This document shows, piece by piece, positions 49,832 through 60,219 of a stretch of 64,000 nt of DNA. The first letter of the stretch is position 1; every line of letters begins with the position of its first letter. A model generated the notes under the pieces. That model saw nothing but the letters and a program-made list of their open reading frames with translations, was not told the DNA's origin and made no database searches. The stretch is from Lepidurus packardi. Taxonomy: Eukaryota > Arthropoda > Branchiopoda > Notostraca > Triopsidae. The stretch is taken from the NCBI GenBank assembly GCA_023053545.1, contig JAKZAN010000133.1, positions 1 to 64,000 of the forward strand. Reading direction: 5' to 3'. The position numbers were made by a program, and so were the translations under genes.

Positions 49832-52018
49832 ATGGACTACAGGAACTCAACCCTCAAATCCAACTCCTTTACGGACTCCCCCCACGCTCAATCTTCTTCC
49901 CGCTTCCCCAACAACGTTATCTCTTATGACCATCTTTCCAACTCTCTACGCCCTGACACCACACGCCATCAAGTTTCCGACAGAGGTCGGTCACAGCTCT
50001 CCCAAACCATGAATCTCTCGGCCAGCTCCAACTATCGTGACTCTCCTTTGGCCAAGAAAATTGGGGTCATCGCTCACTAGAGAACTCCCTAGAAATACCC
50101 CTTGGCTTCATAGAAATTCGGCAGAGATCTTCAAAATATAGAAGAGTCTGTTTCTTCTAAAAACCCTGATTTCCACCTCGGTGTGCCCAAGCAAGTCCCA
50201 CTGCTTCGGGAGTCTTTCAAGCTGTCGAGTGGGTCTCAGTCTAACGGAAGATAGAATGATTATCTGCGGGCGACGACTTCTTCCATAGAGCAGTGCCGGT
50301 GGGATACGAACCCAACGAAATTCGGGTACCCTCCAAAGCCTCCGATCCAGAGATCTTCACATGATAACAAAGAAAGTAGAACCTCTGTGAGCTACTCGCC
50401 GGGTAGCTCGCCTAGTAATATTTCGAAGTAAGCCAACACAGCTTACGCCCCCGCGAAAAGTCAGTTTTAGAAGAAAATGAATGACACCTTATCCTCTACG
50501 GGATCGAGTGAGAGGCTCCACGTTTAGATTAGAAGCAATCCTATCAGGAGTTCATTCTGCGATAGGCAGCCCGCCAATCTCTAGGGAAATACCCTACAAA
50601 ACTTATACATTAGCACCCGCCTTAGCAAAAATCCCCATTAGCCTTCTTACCTTCTTCCTCCCAAATCTAGGGATCCCCTGTAAACTTAGTTATAAAAGGC
50701 TCACAGCAAGTCGAGCCACAACCCCAAGGAACCAAGCTTTGACACCTAAAGATTTAACCTTCGAGGCACGACTTCTAAAGCTGATTATACCTCTCAGGCC
50801 GTGACAGACCTTCTAGCAAAATATAATAACAACTCAAACTCAAACAGTCTGCGAGTTCCGGGAGACTACAATCAAAGACCGCCGACTATCAACGTTGCTC
50901 CTGCTGCTGAGCTGGCCACGCCCACAAAAAACTACTATTAGACAAGGCCTAACAGCGCGTTTTCTGCGAACGCTACAAATACTTCTGCTAACAACAGTCC
51001 TCGGTCGAAGAAATCTTTCTTAGAAGAAAGTATCAGCCTAAACAGAAAGAAGTCCGCCTTCGAGGAAGCTTCTGCGACACACGCTGCATAGTTAAGGTTA
51101 CCAACTCCTTCACTCAGCAGGGCTAGCAGTCAAAAGACTCCTCTGTCCAAGAGTGACTTCCAGATCGGGAAATGTCTTGGCGACGGCAAGTTTGGCAAGG
51201 TTTATCCTTGTAAGGATAAGAGGACTGGCATCTTGTGTGCTTTGAAGGAAATCGCAAAGGAGAGCATCAAAAAGTACATGATGGAGGAGCAGATGCTCCT
51301 AGAAATCAAGCTGCAGCTGTATTTCGACCACCCGAACATCGTTAAACTTTTCGGCTGCTGGTCCGACAGCACCAACATCTACTTGCTGATGGAGTACATG
51401 GAGGAAGGCACCCTCTTCAGCTACCTAAAGAAGAACAGCAAGCAGGGCATCCCTGAAAAGTTGTGTGCTAAGTGGATGAGGGAGATCTGCAGCGCAGTCT
51501 ACTACATGCATGACAGGGATATCGTCCACAGAGACATCAAGCCTGAAAATATAGTCCTCTCCAATGTAATTACTCCTTCTCACTTATTTGTAGGGAACAG
51601 CAAAACTCTGTGACTTTGGTTGGGCCAACAGGACTATCTCCCGGAGGACCACATGTTGCGGCACATTCGACTACGCTCCTCCATAGATTTTGGAGGGCAA
51701 AGAGTATGATCAGACTGTCGACCTATGGGCTTTGGGAGTGCTAACCTACTAGCTGCTGACGGGGAAGCTGCCTTTCTATAGTATCAGCCGATCTGAGACG
51801 ATGAAGAATGTGCTGGGAGTAAGAACTATTGAGTTTATGTGTGGTTTAATTTGTGATAGGTGGATAAGAAGAACATCTAGTTCCCAGTACATGTGTCGAA
51901 GGAGGCACGGGAATTCATCGAATCGCTGTTGAAGAAAGACCCTGACGCGCGGACACACGCAGACATGCTGCTGAAACACCCGTTTCTACGGGATGGGGAG
52001 AAGGATCAGGGGATGTGA
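49832..52018 (+). CDS. Aurora-like protein kinase with long N-terminal extension, 705 aa
   Basis: Aurora-family Ser/Thr kinases act in mitosis and cilium disassembly. ATG 49832-49834; introns 51566-51593 (28 nt) and 51819-51859 (41 nt); TGA 52016-52018; 706 codons. Residues 1 to about 435 are Ser/Asn/Pro-rich and disordered. The kinase domain begins at SDFQIGKCLGDGKFGKVYPC. It shows ALKEI, MEYMEEGTLFSYL, HRDIKPENIVL, KLCDFGWANR, the Aurora-type activation loop RRTTCCGTFDYAPPQILEGK, and VDLWALGVLTYQLLTGKLPF. The Glu of APE/PPE is Gln here, encoded by TAG at 51687-51689. The C terminus ends soon after KHPFLRDGEKDQGM. Substrates unknown. Confidence 0.87.
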
Positions 52019-52160
52019 TGTTGTGAAATTAGGATGCAAAGTACGAGGGTATTTCGATGTTGGTGTTGTATTCTTTGGGAGTTTTCCATTCCTGGCTATA
52101 ATCGTAAATAATTATACAGCAATAGCCTCAATCTTCTAACCATAATAATCCATAATCCAC

Positions 52161-52859
52161 ATGATCGGAATCGGAGGAAGACTCGAGAAAAACACCAAGA
52201 TCAAGCTACTCGCCGAAAAGGCCAGAGACTACAACAACAACTACGACCAACTCGAAAACCAGGGCATGCCTCCCGACCAAATCACCAACCTCCTAGCCAC
52301 CCAATAGTTCCAAAAAAGACATGCCAACGTCACACTAGACCTCGAAGCCCACAAAGTATTCCTTCCATTTCACGCTTCCCTGCGACTCCGGTCAGCTACC
52401 TTTAGAGATCAGACCTGATGAACGGCATCGGAGGATCGATATCGATGGGTTTTGTAGATGCCCACAAGACGCTGTCCGAGACCAAGACTATGTTCACGCC
52501 AGCAGAGACCAACTTCCGGAAGACAAAGGAACTCAGCTCCAAAGGAATGCCGGTTATCGATGAAAGTAAGTAGACATATGATAAAAATACAACTGAAACT
52601 ATGTGTAGAGTCTATAAAAGAACAGAAGGATGTGGAGAATAAGATGAAGTACAGGATCTACCAGGACCACTTGGCACAGATGTGGGACGGCGTCAAGTAC
52701 GTCAAGAAGCAAGCCACAGAGCACTCCGCCAACTTTGTGCTGACCCCCGAGCTCCAGAAGGAAGTGGAGGGTAAAGACAAAAGCTACAACCAGCGCAAGA
52801 ACGATCTGAAGTGGTACAGCGAGGAGTACGTGAAGACTAAACTGAGTCTCCGCAAGTGA
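52161..52859 (+). CDS. Uncharacterised protein, 201 aa
   Basis: ATG 52161-52163; introns 52356-52405 (50 nt) and 52566-52608 (43 nt); TGA 52857-52859; 202 codons. The N-terminal half is helical (KIKLLAEKARDYNNNYDQLE). The middle has a Gly-rich turn (LMNGIGGSISMGFVDAHK). The C-terminal half is basic and helical (KMKYRIYQDHLAQMWDGVKY, YNQRKNDLKWYSEEYVKTKL). No known motif. It lies 101 bp before the next coiled-coil gene, same strand. Confidence 0.65.
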
Positions 52860-52960
52860 TCGGATCTTTTCGAGGTTGGCTCTCAAACACTTTTATACTT
52901 TTTGAAGGTTGCATTTTGTGCATAAAAATAGTATTAATCCCAATAAAATTGTACCAAGTC

Positions 52961-54479
52961 ATGACAGCAGTTAAGCCTCAGATTCATCTCGCCCACCTCG
53001 ACAACATCTGCTACTCCGAAGTCCTCGAAGTCAAAATTAACCAAGAAGCACTCAACAAGAACTTCTAAATCATCGCCAAGTGCCTCGTCAAAATCAATGA
53101 CTTGTCGCAGTACGTCCGTCACTGCGATGAAGAAATCGAGACCCTTAAGACCCAGACGAATCGCCACGACTCCACCATCACGACACTTCAGAAGAACCAA
53201 TAGCTAAGAAAGCAATTCGACCTGAACAGAGTCATCCAAAAGATCGAGGAGCACGACCAAACCCTTGGCAGGATCATTGAAGACAACAAAGGCAACCAAG
53301 AAAACATCTCGAAGCTGTTTGATGTGGCTAAATACCTGGACTGTACTCGCTCATTCCTCAGACATCCTAGATACTGAACTCATCAGGAACATCGACGAAC
53401 GCAACCACTACGCCCTCAGATAGGAACAAGACAAGAGGCAGGCTGTCCATGCCGAAAAGATAGCCAGTCTCGAAAAGGGTAAGATGGACACAGAAAGATG
53501 CGAGAAGGAAATGTCGAAATTCGTACTGAACTCCAACTACAAGCGCTTCTTCCAAGATACCAACAGCGAACTCATCCGTATCGAAAAATAGAAGCTGAAC
53601 ATTTTCGACTGTACTCTCTTCCCTCACATCTTACACAGTTAAATAATATCAGGAATAGGGTCGCGCTCAGACTGCACAAATTGCAGATATACGCACACTC
53701 GTTGACAAACTCCACAGGGCCGTCGAAGAAAACAATCAGCTGGTCAAAACTATAGACCTCAAGGAATTCGATATCCGAGTTCGCAAGTCGCGTGAGGAGA
53801 TGATGTTCCATATTAACGGATTGAAGCCCATCATCAACTCCAAGGCTGGCATGGCTGAGCTAGATCAGTTCCACAAGGACTTGGAGATGCGGCTTCGGCT
53901 GTTCGAGAGTTCGAACTTGGAGAATGTGGCTGACAAAACCGAGACGAAGAAGGCATTGGTATTCCTCTAGAAGAGGGTAAAGACCATCTTTTGATTATTT
54001 GTTAGATTAATGCGTTATTGAAGTTGCTGTGCGAAAAGCGGGACGACGATGTGGACGCACTTCTGACCAAAACAAATCCGATGAATTGTGCTTCCTGCTC
54101 GGCAAGCGTTATCAAAGTCCAGGACAAAACCTCTAAGTTCACCCCTTGGTCTAGTTTCCCCGTGCGAGAGTCTAGCGCTGCCAAGACCCATTTAGTCGAG
54201 ACCAACACGGACACCAACAAAAACTTCGAAACTTTCATGTAGAAACTGGCTCTCAAGAAACTCTCATAACCCTTCATGGCTAAAACCAATGCCTAAGAAA
54301 AACTCGAAATGCTAGCAGAAGCTATTACTACGGCTCGGTAAAAGGAAATGGCTGACGACCCGGCCACGACGAGAGCTACCAATTTCATGCAAACCTACGG
54401 GCGATCTGACAGTAAAAACACCCTAGGGCCTGGGAGGGTGCGTCCAGAGTCCAAAACCAGAAGTGCACAGAAAGGCTGA
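52961..54479 (+). CDS. Coiled-coil protein with CxxC element, 480 aa
   Basis: ATG 52961-52963; introns 53343-53361 (19 nt), 53611-53638 (28 nt) and 53977-54005 (29 nt); TGA 54477-54479; 481 codons. Two coiled-coil blocks (residues about 40-330) are followed by KLLCEKRDDDVDALLTKTNP and then NCASC. This is a helical segment ending in a Cys-x-x-Cys, as I recall for the DUF4795 region of QRICH2-like sperm-tail proteins. The tail is Lys/Thr-rich with TAG/TAA Gln. A ciliary role is plausible, but the family match is weak. Confidence 0.65.
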
Positions 54480-54587
54480 TTCACTATCATAAAGACACTA
54501 GTTAAAAAGACTACCCCTTGAATGGGCCTTTATAATAGAATTTTAAAATCAATATTTCTATTGTTTGGTCGAGAACACCGAATCGCC

Positions 54588-55016
54588 ATGTCCTACCTAC
54601 TACCTCATCTCGAAAATGGCTGGGAGGTCGACCAGGCCATCCTCAACGAAGGCGAAAAGCTGGTCATCATTCGGTTTGGGCACGACTGGGACCCCAAGTG
54701 TATGCAGATGGACGAAGTCATGGTCAAAGCAGCGCCCAAACTCCGCAGCTACGTGGTTATGTATTGCGTAGACATAACAAAGGTGCCTGACTTCAACACG
54801 ATGTACGAACTGTACGACCCAGTGACTCTGATGTTCTTCTACCGCAACAAACACATGATGATCGACCTGGGAACAGGCAACAATAATAAGATCAACTGGG
54901 CACTGAACGACAAGCAGTAACTGATGGACATCTGCTAGACAATCTACAAGGGAGCCAGGAAAGGGAAAGGACTGGTGGTGGCGACGAAGGACTACTCGAC
55001 CAACCACAAATACTGA
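54588..55016 (+). CDS. DIM1: U5 snRNP protein Dim1 / TXNL4A
   Basis: Thioredoxin-fold spliceosomal protein of the U4/U6.U5 tri-snRNP, needed for pre-mRNA splicing. ATG 54588-54590, TGA 55014-55016, exactly 142 aa like relatives; no intron. Highly conserved segments are LPHLENGWEVDQAIL, VIIRFGHDWDPKCMQMDE, VPDFNTMYELYDPVTLMFFY, NKHMMIDLGTGNNNKINWAL, YKGARKGKGLVV and KDYSTNHKY. It is the best internal proof of the genetic code: TAA gives the second Gln of DKQQLMD, and TAG gives the Gln in CQTIYKGA. An in-frame ATG at 54522 upstream is ignored because the family starts MSY(M/L)LPHL. Confidence 0.97.
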
Positions 55017-55521
55017 TGTGCACACTGTATTTGGCAGTGCAAATCTATTGTTTCTAGGTTATTCGATGTGCTGGGATTTATACTGTATGGTGGCATAGTT
55101 AAGTGAGGTAAGCTTTTTAGCGCAGAGCCATTGATGTGTAGGAAGGCCACTAAGAAATCAATATCGATTCCTAACCTATCGTATAGATTTGTTGTCCTTC
55201 TGGAAGAATAACAGTAATTTCATAGGCTTCGTAATGCCGACCCCTAAAATATATTTAAGCTTGACTCTCGACGTATGTTACAGTAAACAGTCTGGCATGC
55301 ACCATATTGAGTCAGCTCGTCGAGAATGGTCGGTAGATAGGATAGGATATAGCCTGTAGAGTTATGGGTGTGGCTTTGTATCGAGTATTCATTATGTAGG
55401 TGAGGTGCCAGAAGTACAACCCTCTCCATAATTCAATAAAATCATCTGAGAAAACCCTAGACTTTATTCTCTCTCAAAACCATCGCAACAAGATCCCAAA
55501 AAGCAATCCTCCCTTAAGCCT
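55017..55521. other. Intergenic region, 505 bp
   Basis: Between two plus-strand genes. AT-rich, only short frames, no tRNA-like fold or repeat recognised. It should hold the promoter of the kinase at 55522. Confidence 0.45.
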
Positions 55522-57313
55522 ATGTCCGAATTGTTCCGCATATAATAAAACCAACGGGGTCCCTCCTCTATCAAGACCGTCAACATCACAGCCAATGGGA
55601 ATCCCGACAAAACCTTCACTCTTCAGCTCCGTCTGCCCATCACGCTCGCTGAAGTTGCTCGTGCGGCGGAGGCCCGATGGAATAATAAATACCGCAGTAT
55701 AAGGCTCTTCAACCCAGAAGGCGTAGAGTATTTCGAAGAAGACCTCAAGTACCTCAAGGACAACGAAAACATCTATCTGAGCAAAGGTACGCTGTCGACC
55801 ACAATTGTGTTTGGAATATGTAAATTATGACCTGGTAGGATAGGAATTCGATGCCAACAGCAGTTTCGGAGAGTACGACGTCCTCAAAAGTTTGGGTGAG
55901 GGCGGCTTCGGCAAGGTCAGCCTCGGAAAGCACAAATCTACCGGCGAACTCGTCGCCATTAAGGTCATGAAGGCCAACAAGATCAAGAACGCCCATGAAA
56001 TTGACCTAGTATTCCGTGAGGTGGAAAACCTGAAGGCTCTGAACCACCCGAACATCGTCAAAATCTATAACTGTTATACACTGCGAGAAATGCAGGTCGT
56101 GGTCATCATGGAGTACCTGGAAGGTGGAGAACTGCTGCAGTATCTCCGCATCAAGGGTAGACTTGACTTCAAATAGACTCTTCTATTCTTTCGCAAAATC
56201 GCTTCGGCCATCGAATACTGCCACTCAAAAAATATCGTTCATCGAGACCTCAAGCTCGAGAACATCCTCATCAAAAAGGTAGAGACTCAGGACATCAAGG
56301 TAGCTGATTTCGGGATTAGCGGTGTCGCAGAGCAATTTAACCCTGATGTCGACAGCGGAACTCTCAAGTACATGGCCCCCGAAATCCTAAGCGGCAACTA
56401 GAAAGGTAACTCTCCCGCCGTGGATGTGTGGGCTCTGGGCTGCATCTTCTACTACCTGCTTTTCGGGAAGCTGCCTTTCGTGGGCCGCACGACAGGCGAG
56501 ACCATTCGAATGATCGTCGAAGGCTACTACAAAGTGCCGAAGGAAATACCAATTAAAGAGTCGGCGCTCGCGCTCCTATCCAGGTAGTCCCACATTTGAA
56601 AGATTTTCTGCGGTGTACTTATCCATTTTTGTGAGGTAGCTAGGATGTTGGATGTCAACCCCAAGACCAGAATCAAAATTACAGACTTATGTGATGAACT
56701 CCCCAGTCTCGACGATCGCCATAATATGTGTACTGAGGAGTCCCTGACCAGCTCCCCCAGCAACAGCGCCAACAGCATGTATAGCCGCTACTCTCGCGAC
56801 ATCCCGAATAGCGGAAAGTTCCCCGAACTCTTCAACTCTAAGAACTTGAACAATAGCATCAATGGTCCTGAGACCGTCTGTGTCCAGGTACGAGAATCCA
56901 GTCCCAACAAACTGGCGAGTATCAACCAGAAGCGTGCACCTTTGTACGCCAAAAAGAGTTCAGCCGTTTATTCCTATGGGAGTTCATCATCGACGAAGCC
57001 AGCGATGCAGGCAGCGTTGCTTGTCCCGAAGCGACTAGAGAAAGAAAAGGATATAATCGAGAACGAGCTAAAATAGTATCAGAATAGGAAAAAGCCAGCC
57101 CTACAGTCTTCAGTGAATGGGTCTGGGTCAGGCGAACGGGGCTTGTTCAAAAGCTACGACAAGAGTGCAGCGAAGTCGCAACAAGTTGTAAAGAAGGACA
57201 AGATCGGTGTGGTGGGGAACGGGAGCAACGTGTTAGGAAGCACGAACGGTCTGGGGTTCGGGACGAGTATCAAGAAGCGGGACTCGATCGTCTAAATCAA
57301 GAAGACGAAGTGA
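55522..57313 (+). CDS. CAMK/AMPK-like protein kinase with N-terminal beta-grasp domain, 559 aa
   Basis: ATG 55522-55524; introns 55787-55838 (52 nt) and 56584-56643 (60 nt); TGA 57311-57313; 560 codons. Residues 14-90 (TVNITANGNPDKTFTLQLR, RSIRLFNPEGVEYFEEDLKY, LKDNENIYLSKG) look like a small beta-grasp domain of doublecortin or ubiquitin type. The kinase follows: SLGEGGFGKVSLG, LVAIKVMKAN, EYLEGGELLQYL, HRDLKLENILI, VADFGISG, GTLKYMAPEIL and VWALGCIFYYLLFGKLPF. All catalytic residues are present. The 200-residue C-terminal tail is Ser/Asn/Lys-rich. If the first domain is doublecortin-like, the kinase would be microtubule-targeted; that part is inference. Confidence 0.85.
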
Positions 57314-57728
57314 ATGAGAAATAGTACTACCACTTTTTGAGTGTAGTGTCAAGAGGCGTCACTCTTTTTGTTAAGCATTTTATCAAATATACGCATTGCT
57401 GTCGAATTACGGTATCGCCAGGGAAAACCCATAACATATTAGACGCAGTGTCGCCACATAACATAATACCGTCTCACACACTACAGATTGGAATGGGCTT
57501 GCTCATTCCAGTCATTAGAGGATGGAAGCCGGCGCTCATCCGGCGGACATTTTAAGTGACCACAGCAACACTCTTCTAAAAAAGTCTCTGCTGACTCTAA
57601 GTTGTCAAGCGGTTACCCAGGGAATAGATATCTCACCCTACCTTTTTCCCCTACTCCCTGCTTCTACTTTGCTTCCCATATTAATTATATTCCCATCAAT
57701 ATTCCCATCACTGCCCATCTCGGTTCCC
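57314..57728. other. Intergenic region, 415 bp
   Basis: Between two plus-strand genes. It holds two small hairpin-prone strings (ggaatgggcttgctcattcc at 57490-57509; a gccggcgctcatccggc string near 57528). The frame of the myotubularin start stays open upstream to about 57522, but that stretch lacks coding character, so the start at 57729 is kept. Confidence 0.45.
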
Positions 57729-59920
57729 ATGTGGAAATCAGTCAAGAACATGTTCGGCAACAACTCCAAAAAGGTTGACCCTAATTACAATGAAGCTCGC
57801 GTAGTTCCCCATCATCATTCTTTCCCACTCTTTTTGAGGCATGTAGACAGTAAACTTCGGAGTCTCAACCGACAAGATGGAGAAGAAGACGATAACCTTC
57901 GGTAATGCTGTTGCACCAGGCAGCGCCACGAATGCAGTCACGTCGGACCTGGCGATGCGAGGGGAAAACGATGATTTCGAAGTAGTGCTGATAAAATAGT
58001 AGCCCGAAACAGAAGACAAAAGATACTAGAAAATTGACTGCAAACTGACTCTGAAGGACTTGCAGTTCAGCAAAGACGACATCCTGCCTGGCGAGATCAT
58101 TGTGCTCTACGAGAAGAAATTAGTCGAAGCACGCATCAGGAAGAATCAGTATGCTCCGGGCGAGTTCATACTCACCAATTATAAGCTAGTCTTCAAATTC
58201 GTCGACAAGTCAATCCAGTTCGAGCGCGATGACTACTTCAAGATCCCTCTAGGCTTGGTCGATCGGGTCGAGCGACGCAACGATGGCAAGCGCAACCAGG
58301 AAATGCAACCCAAGTTGGTGCTCTGGCTGAAGGACACCCGATAAATCAAATTCCGATTCCCGATGATAGACACAATGAAGAAGATCCACGATGAGGTTAA
58401 CCGATTCGCGTTCGTCACCCAGAAGAAGCAGTTCTTTGCGTTCCGCTACCACCTAAGTAACTCGTCATTGGCATCCGAGTTTATAACCAAACACAGACAA
58501 CAAGTAGATGGAGGACAAGCACGAGGGCTGGAAACTCTACAACCCTCTGGCCGAGTTCGAACGCTTAGGACTCAAACTCATGGATCACACTGACAAAATA
58601 CAAACTGAGTTTACTTCCGACTACAAGATTTATGACAACACTGCTGGCAAGCTCTGTTCGACCTATCCATCTTTCATCGTGCTCCCATCCAGAATCCTCT
58701 ATGACTACGTCGGGAGAGCAGCCAAGTTCCGCTCGCGTGAAAGAATACCTGCACTCACGTACGCACTTGAGACTAATGGGAGGATGACAACGCTCTTCCG
58801 ATGTTCGCAGCCCAAAGTAGGGATGAGTAAGAATAGCAATTTGGAAGACCAGATTCTCTTGCGACTCATCGGAGATCCCAAAGCAGACATAGCTCAGTAG
58901 CATAAAACGGGGGTCATTAACTTGAAGGTTTTTGATGCGCGTCCTTATGCCGCAGCATTCGGCAACATGATAGCAGGCAAAGGCTACGAACTGGCATAGT
59001 TCTACAAGAATGTCGAAGTGACTTTCCTGGATATACCTAACATCCATACCGTTCGGGAAAGCTACCTAAAACTGAAACAGGCGTGCTTTACGGATGATGG
59101 GAAGTTCTTGTCCACACTCTCAGATTCCGGCTGGTATGACTTAGTCTTTGGAGTCTTGGCAGGAGCCAGGCAAGTGGCCACTAGCTTACTAAAGGGCGTG
59201 AACAGCCTTGTACACTGCTCAGATGGGTGGGATCGCACAAGTCAGCTATGTGCACTCTCCCAAATGATCTTGGACCCATTCTACAGAACGATGGAGGGTT
59301 TCCAAATCCTGATCGAGAAGGACTTTGTATCGTTCGGACACATGTTCTGTGAGAGAATGGGCCAGGGGCTGAATAAGCCTAATAGCGAACAGAAATCCCA
59401 GATTTTCATCCAATTCATTGACTGTGTCAGCCAGCTCCTCTATCAGTTTCCAGTCTCATTCTAGTTTAGCTACAAGTATTTGAGCGAACTTCTGAAGCAG
59501 GCAATGGTCCATGTCTTTGGCACTTTCCTCTGCGACTCTCACCTTCAACAACTCAATGCGGGAGTATCCAGAAAGACAGTCTCACTTTGGTCTTACTTCC
59601 GTCAGCACCGCGAACAGTACCTCAATCCATACTACCAACCTGGATGGTCTAAGCACCTGGACGTCTCGCCAGCCCAGAAGCACATGCGATTTTTTAAGGA
59701 ACATTTCCTGTACCATGTTGATGGGTTTAGAGATGTGTACGCGATCTACAGCTGTGACTGGACGGATGAAAACCCAGGAGTGATCCATAGCCAGCTGAAG
59801 AAGGAAAATGAGCTACTGCGAGATCGGCATATGGAGAACGAGAAAACGATCGGTATGTTGCGGGAGAGAGTGGAAGAGGCGCGAAGGAAGCGGGCTAAAA
59901 GATTAGATGGAAGAGAATGA
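57729..59920 (+). CDS. Myotubularin-family phosphoinositide 3-phosphatase, 709 aa
   Basis: Removes the 3-phosphate of PI3P and PI(3,5)P2 on endosomes. ATG 57729-57731; intron 57801-57846 (46 nt); TGA 59918-59920. A frame change near 58.47 kb is resolved by a 16-nt GT-AG stretch (58464-58479); with both removed 710 codons remain. Order: basic N terminus, PH-GRAM domain (LPGEIIVLYEKKLVEARI, ILTNYKLVFKFV, IPLGLVDRVERR), linker HEGWKLYNPLAEFERLGL, then the phosphatase domain with LCSTYPSFIVLPSRI and active-site loop VHCSDGWDRTSQ (CX5R intact). It continues through FGHMFCERMGQ, LYQFPVSF and SHLQQLNAG, and ends in a short coiled coil. Because CX5R is complete, an active enzyme is likely. Confidence 0.9.
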
Positions 59921-60219
59921 TGGTATATAAATCTAGGGAGATAGTGAATTTAAAGTATTGGTAGTATTCTGGAGGGATGGTTTAACTGACTAATAGGGAT
60001 ATATTTGGCTGAAGGGTTATAATGCCTGGCCAAAAGTACGGAACCACACAACCCAATAGCAAGAGTCCCTCCCACCCTCCCTCTAAATTTATTACTCCCT
60101 CTTTTTATTGAGCCTCTTCTCTGCACTCCCACTCCATTTTTAATATTCAAAATTCAAATTACTCCTGCTTCCTCCATTCTTCCTCGCCTCCGACTTCCTC
60201 TGCCTGCACTCATTCTCCT

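Noticed and set aside
54522-54587. N-terminal extension of Dim1 from an upstream in-frame ATG
   Set aside because: The family begins MSY(M/L)LPHL and the 142-residue length matches exactly from 54588.
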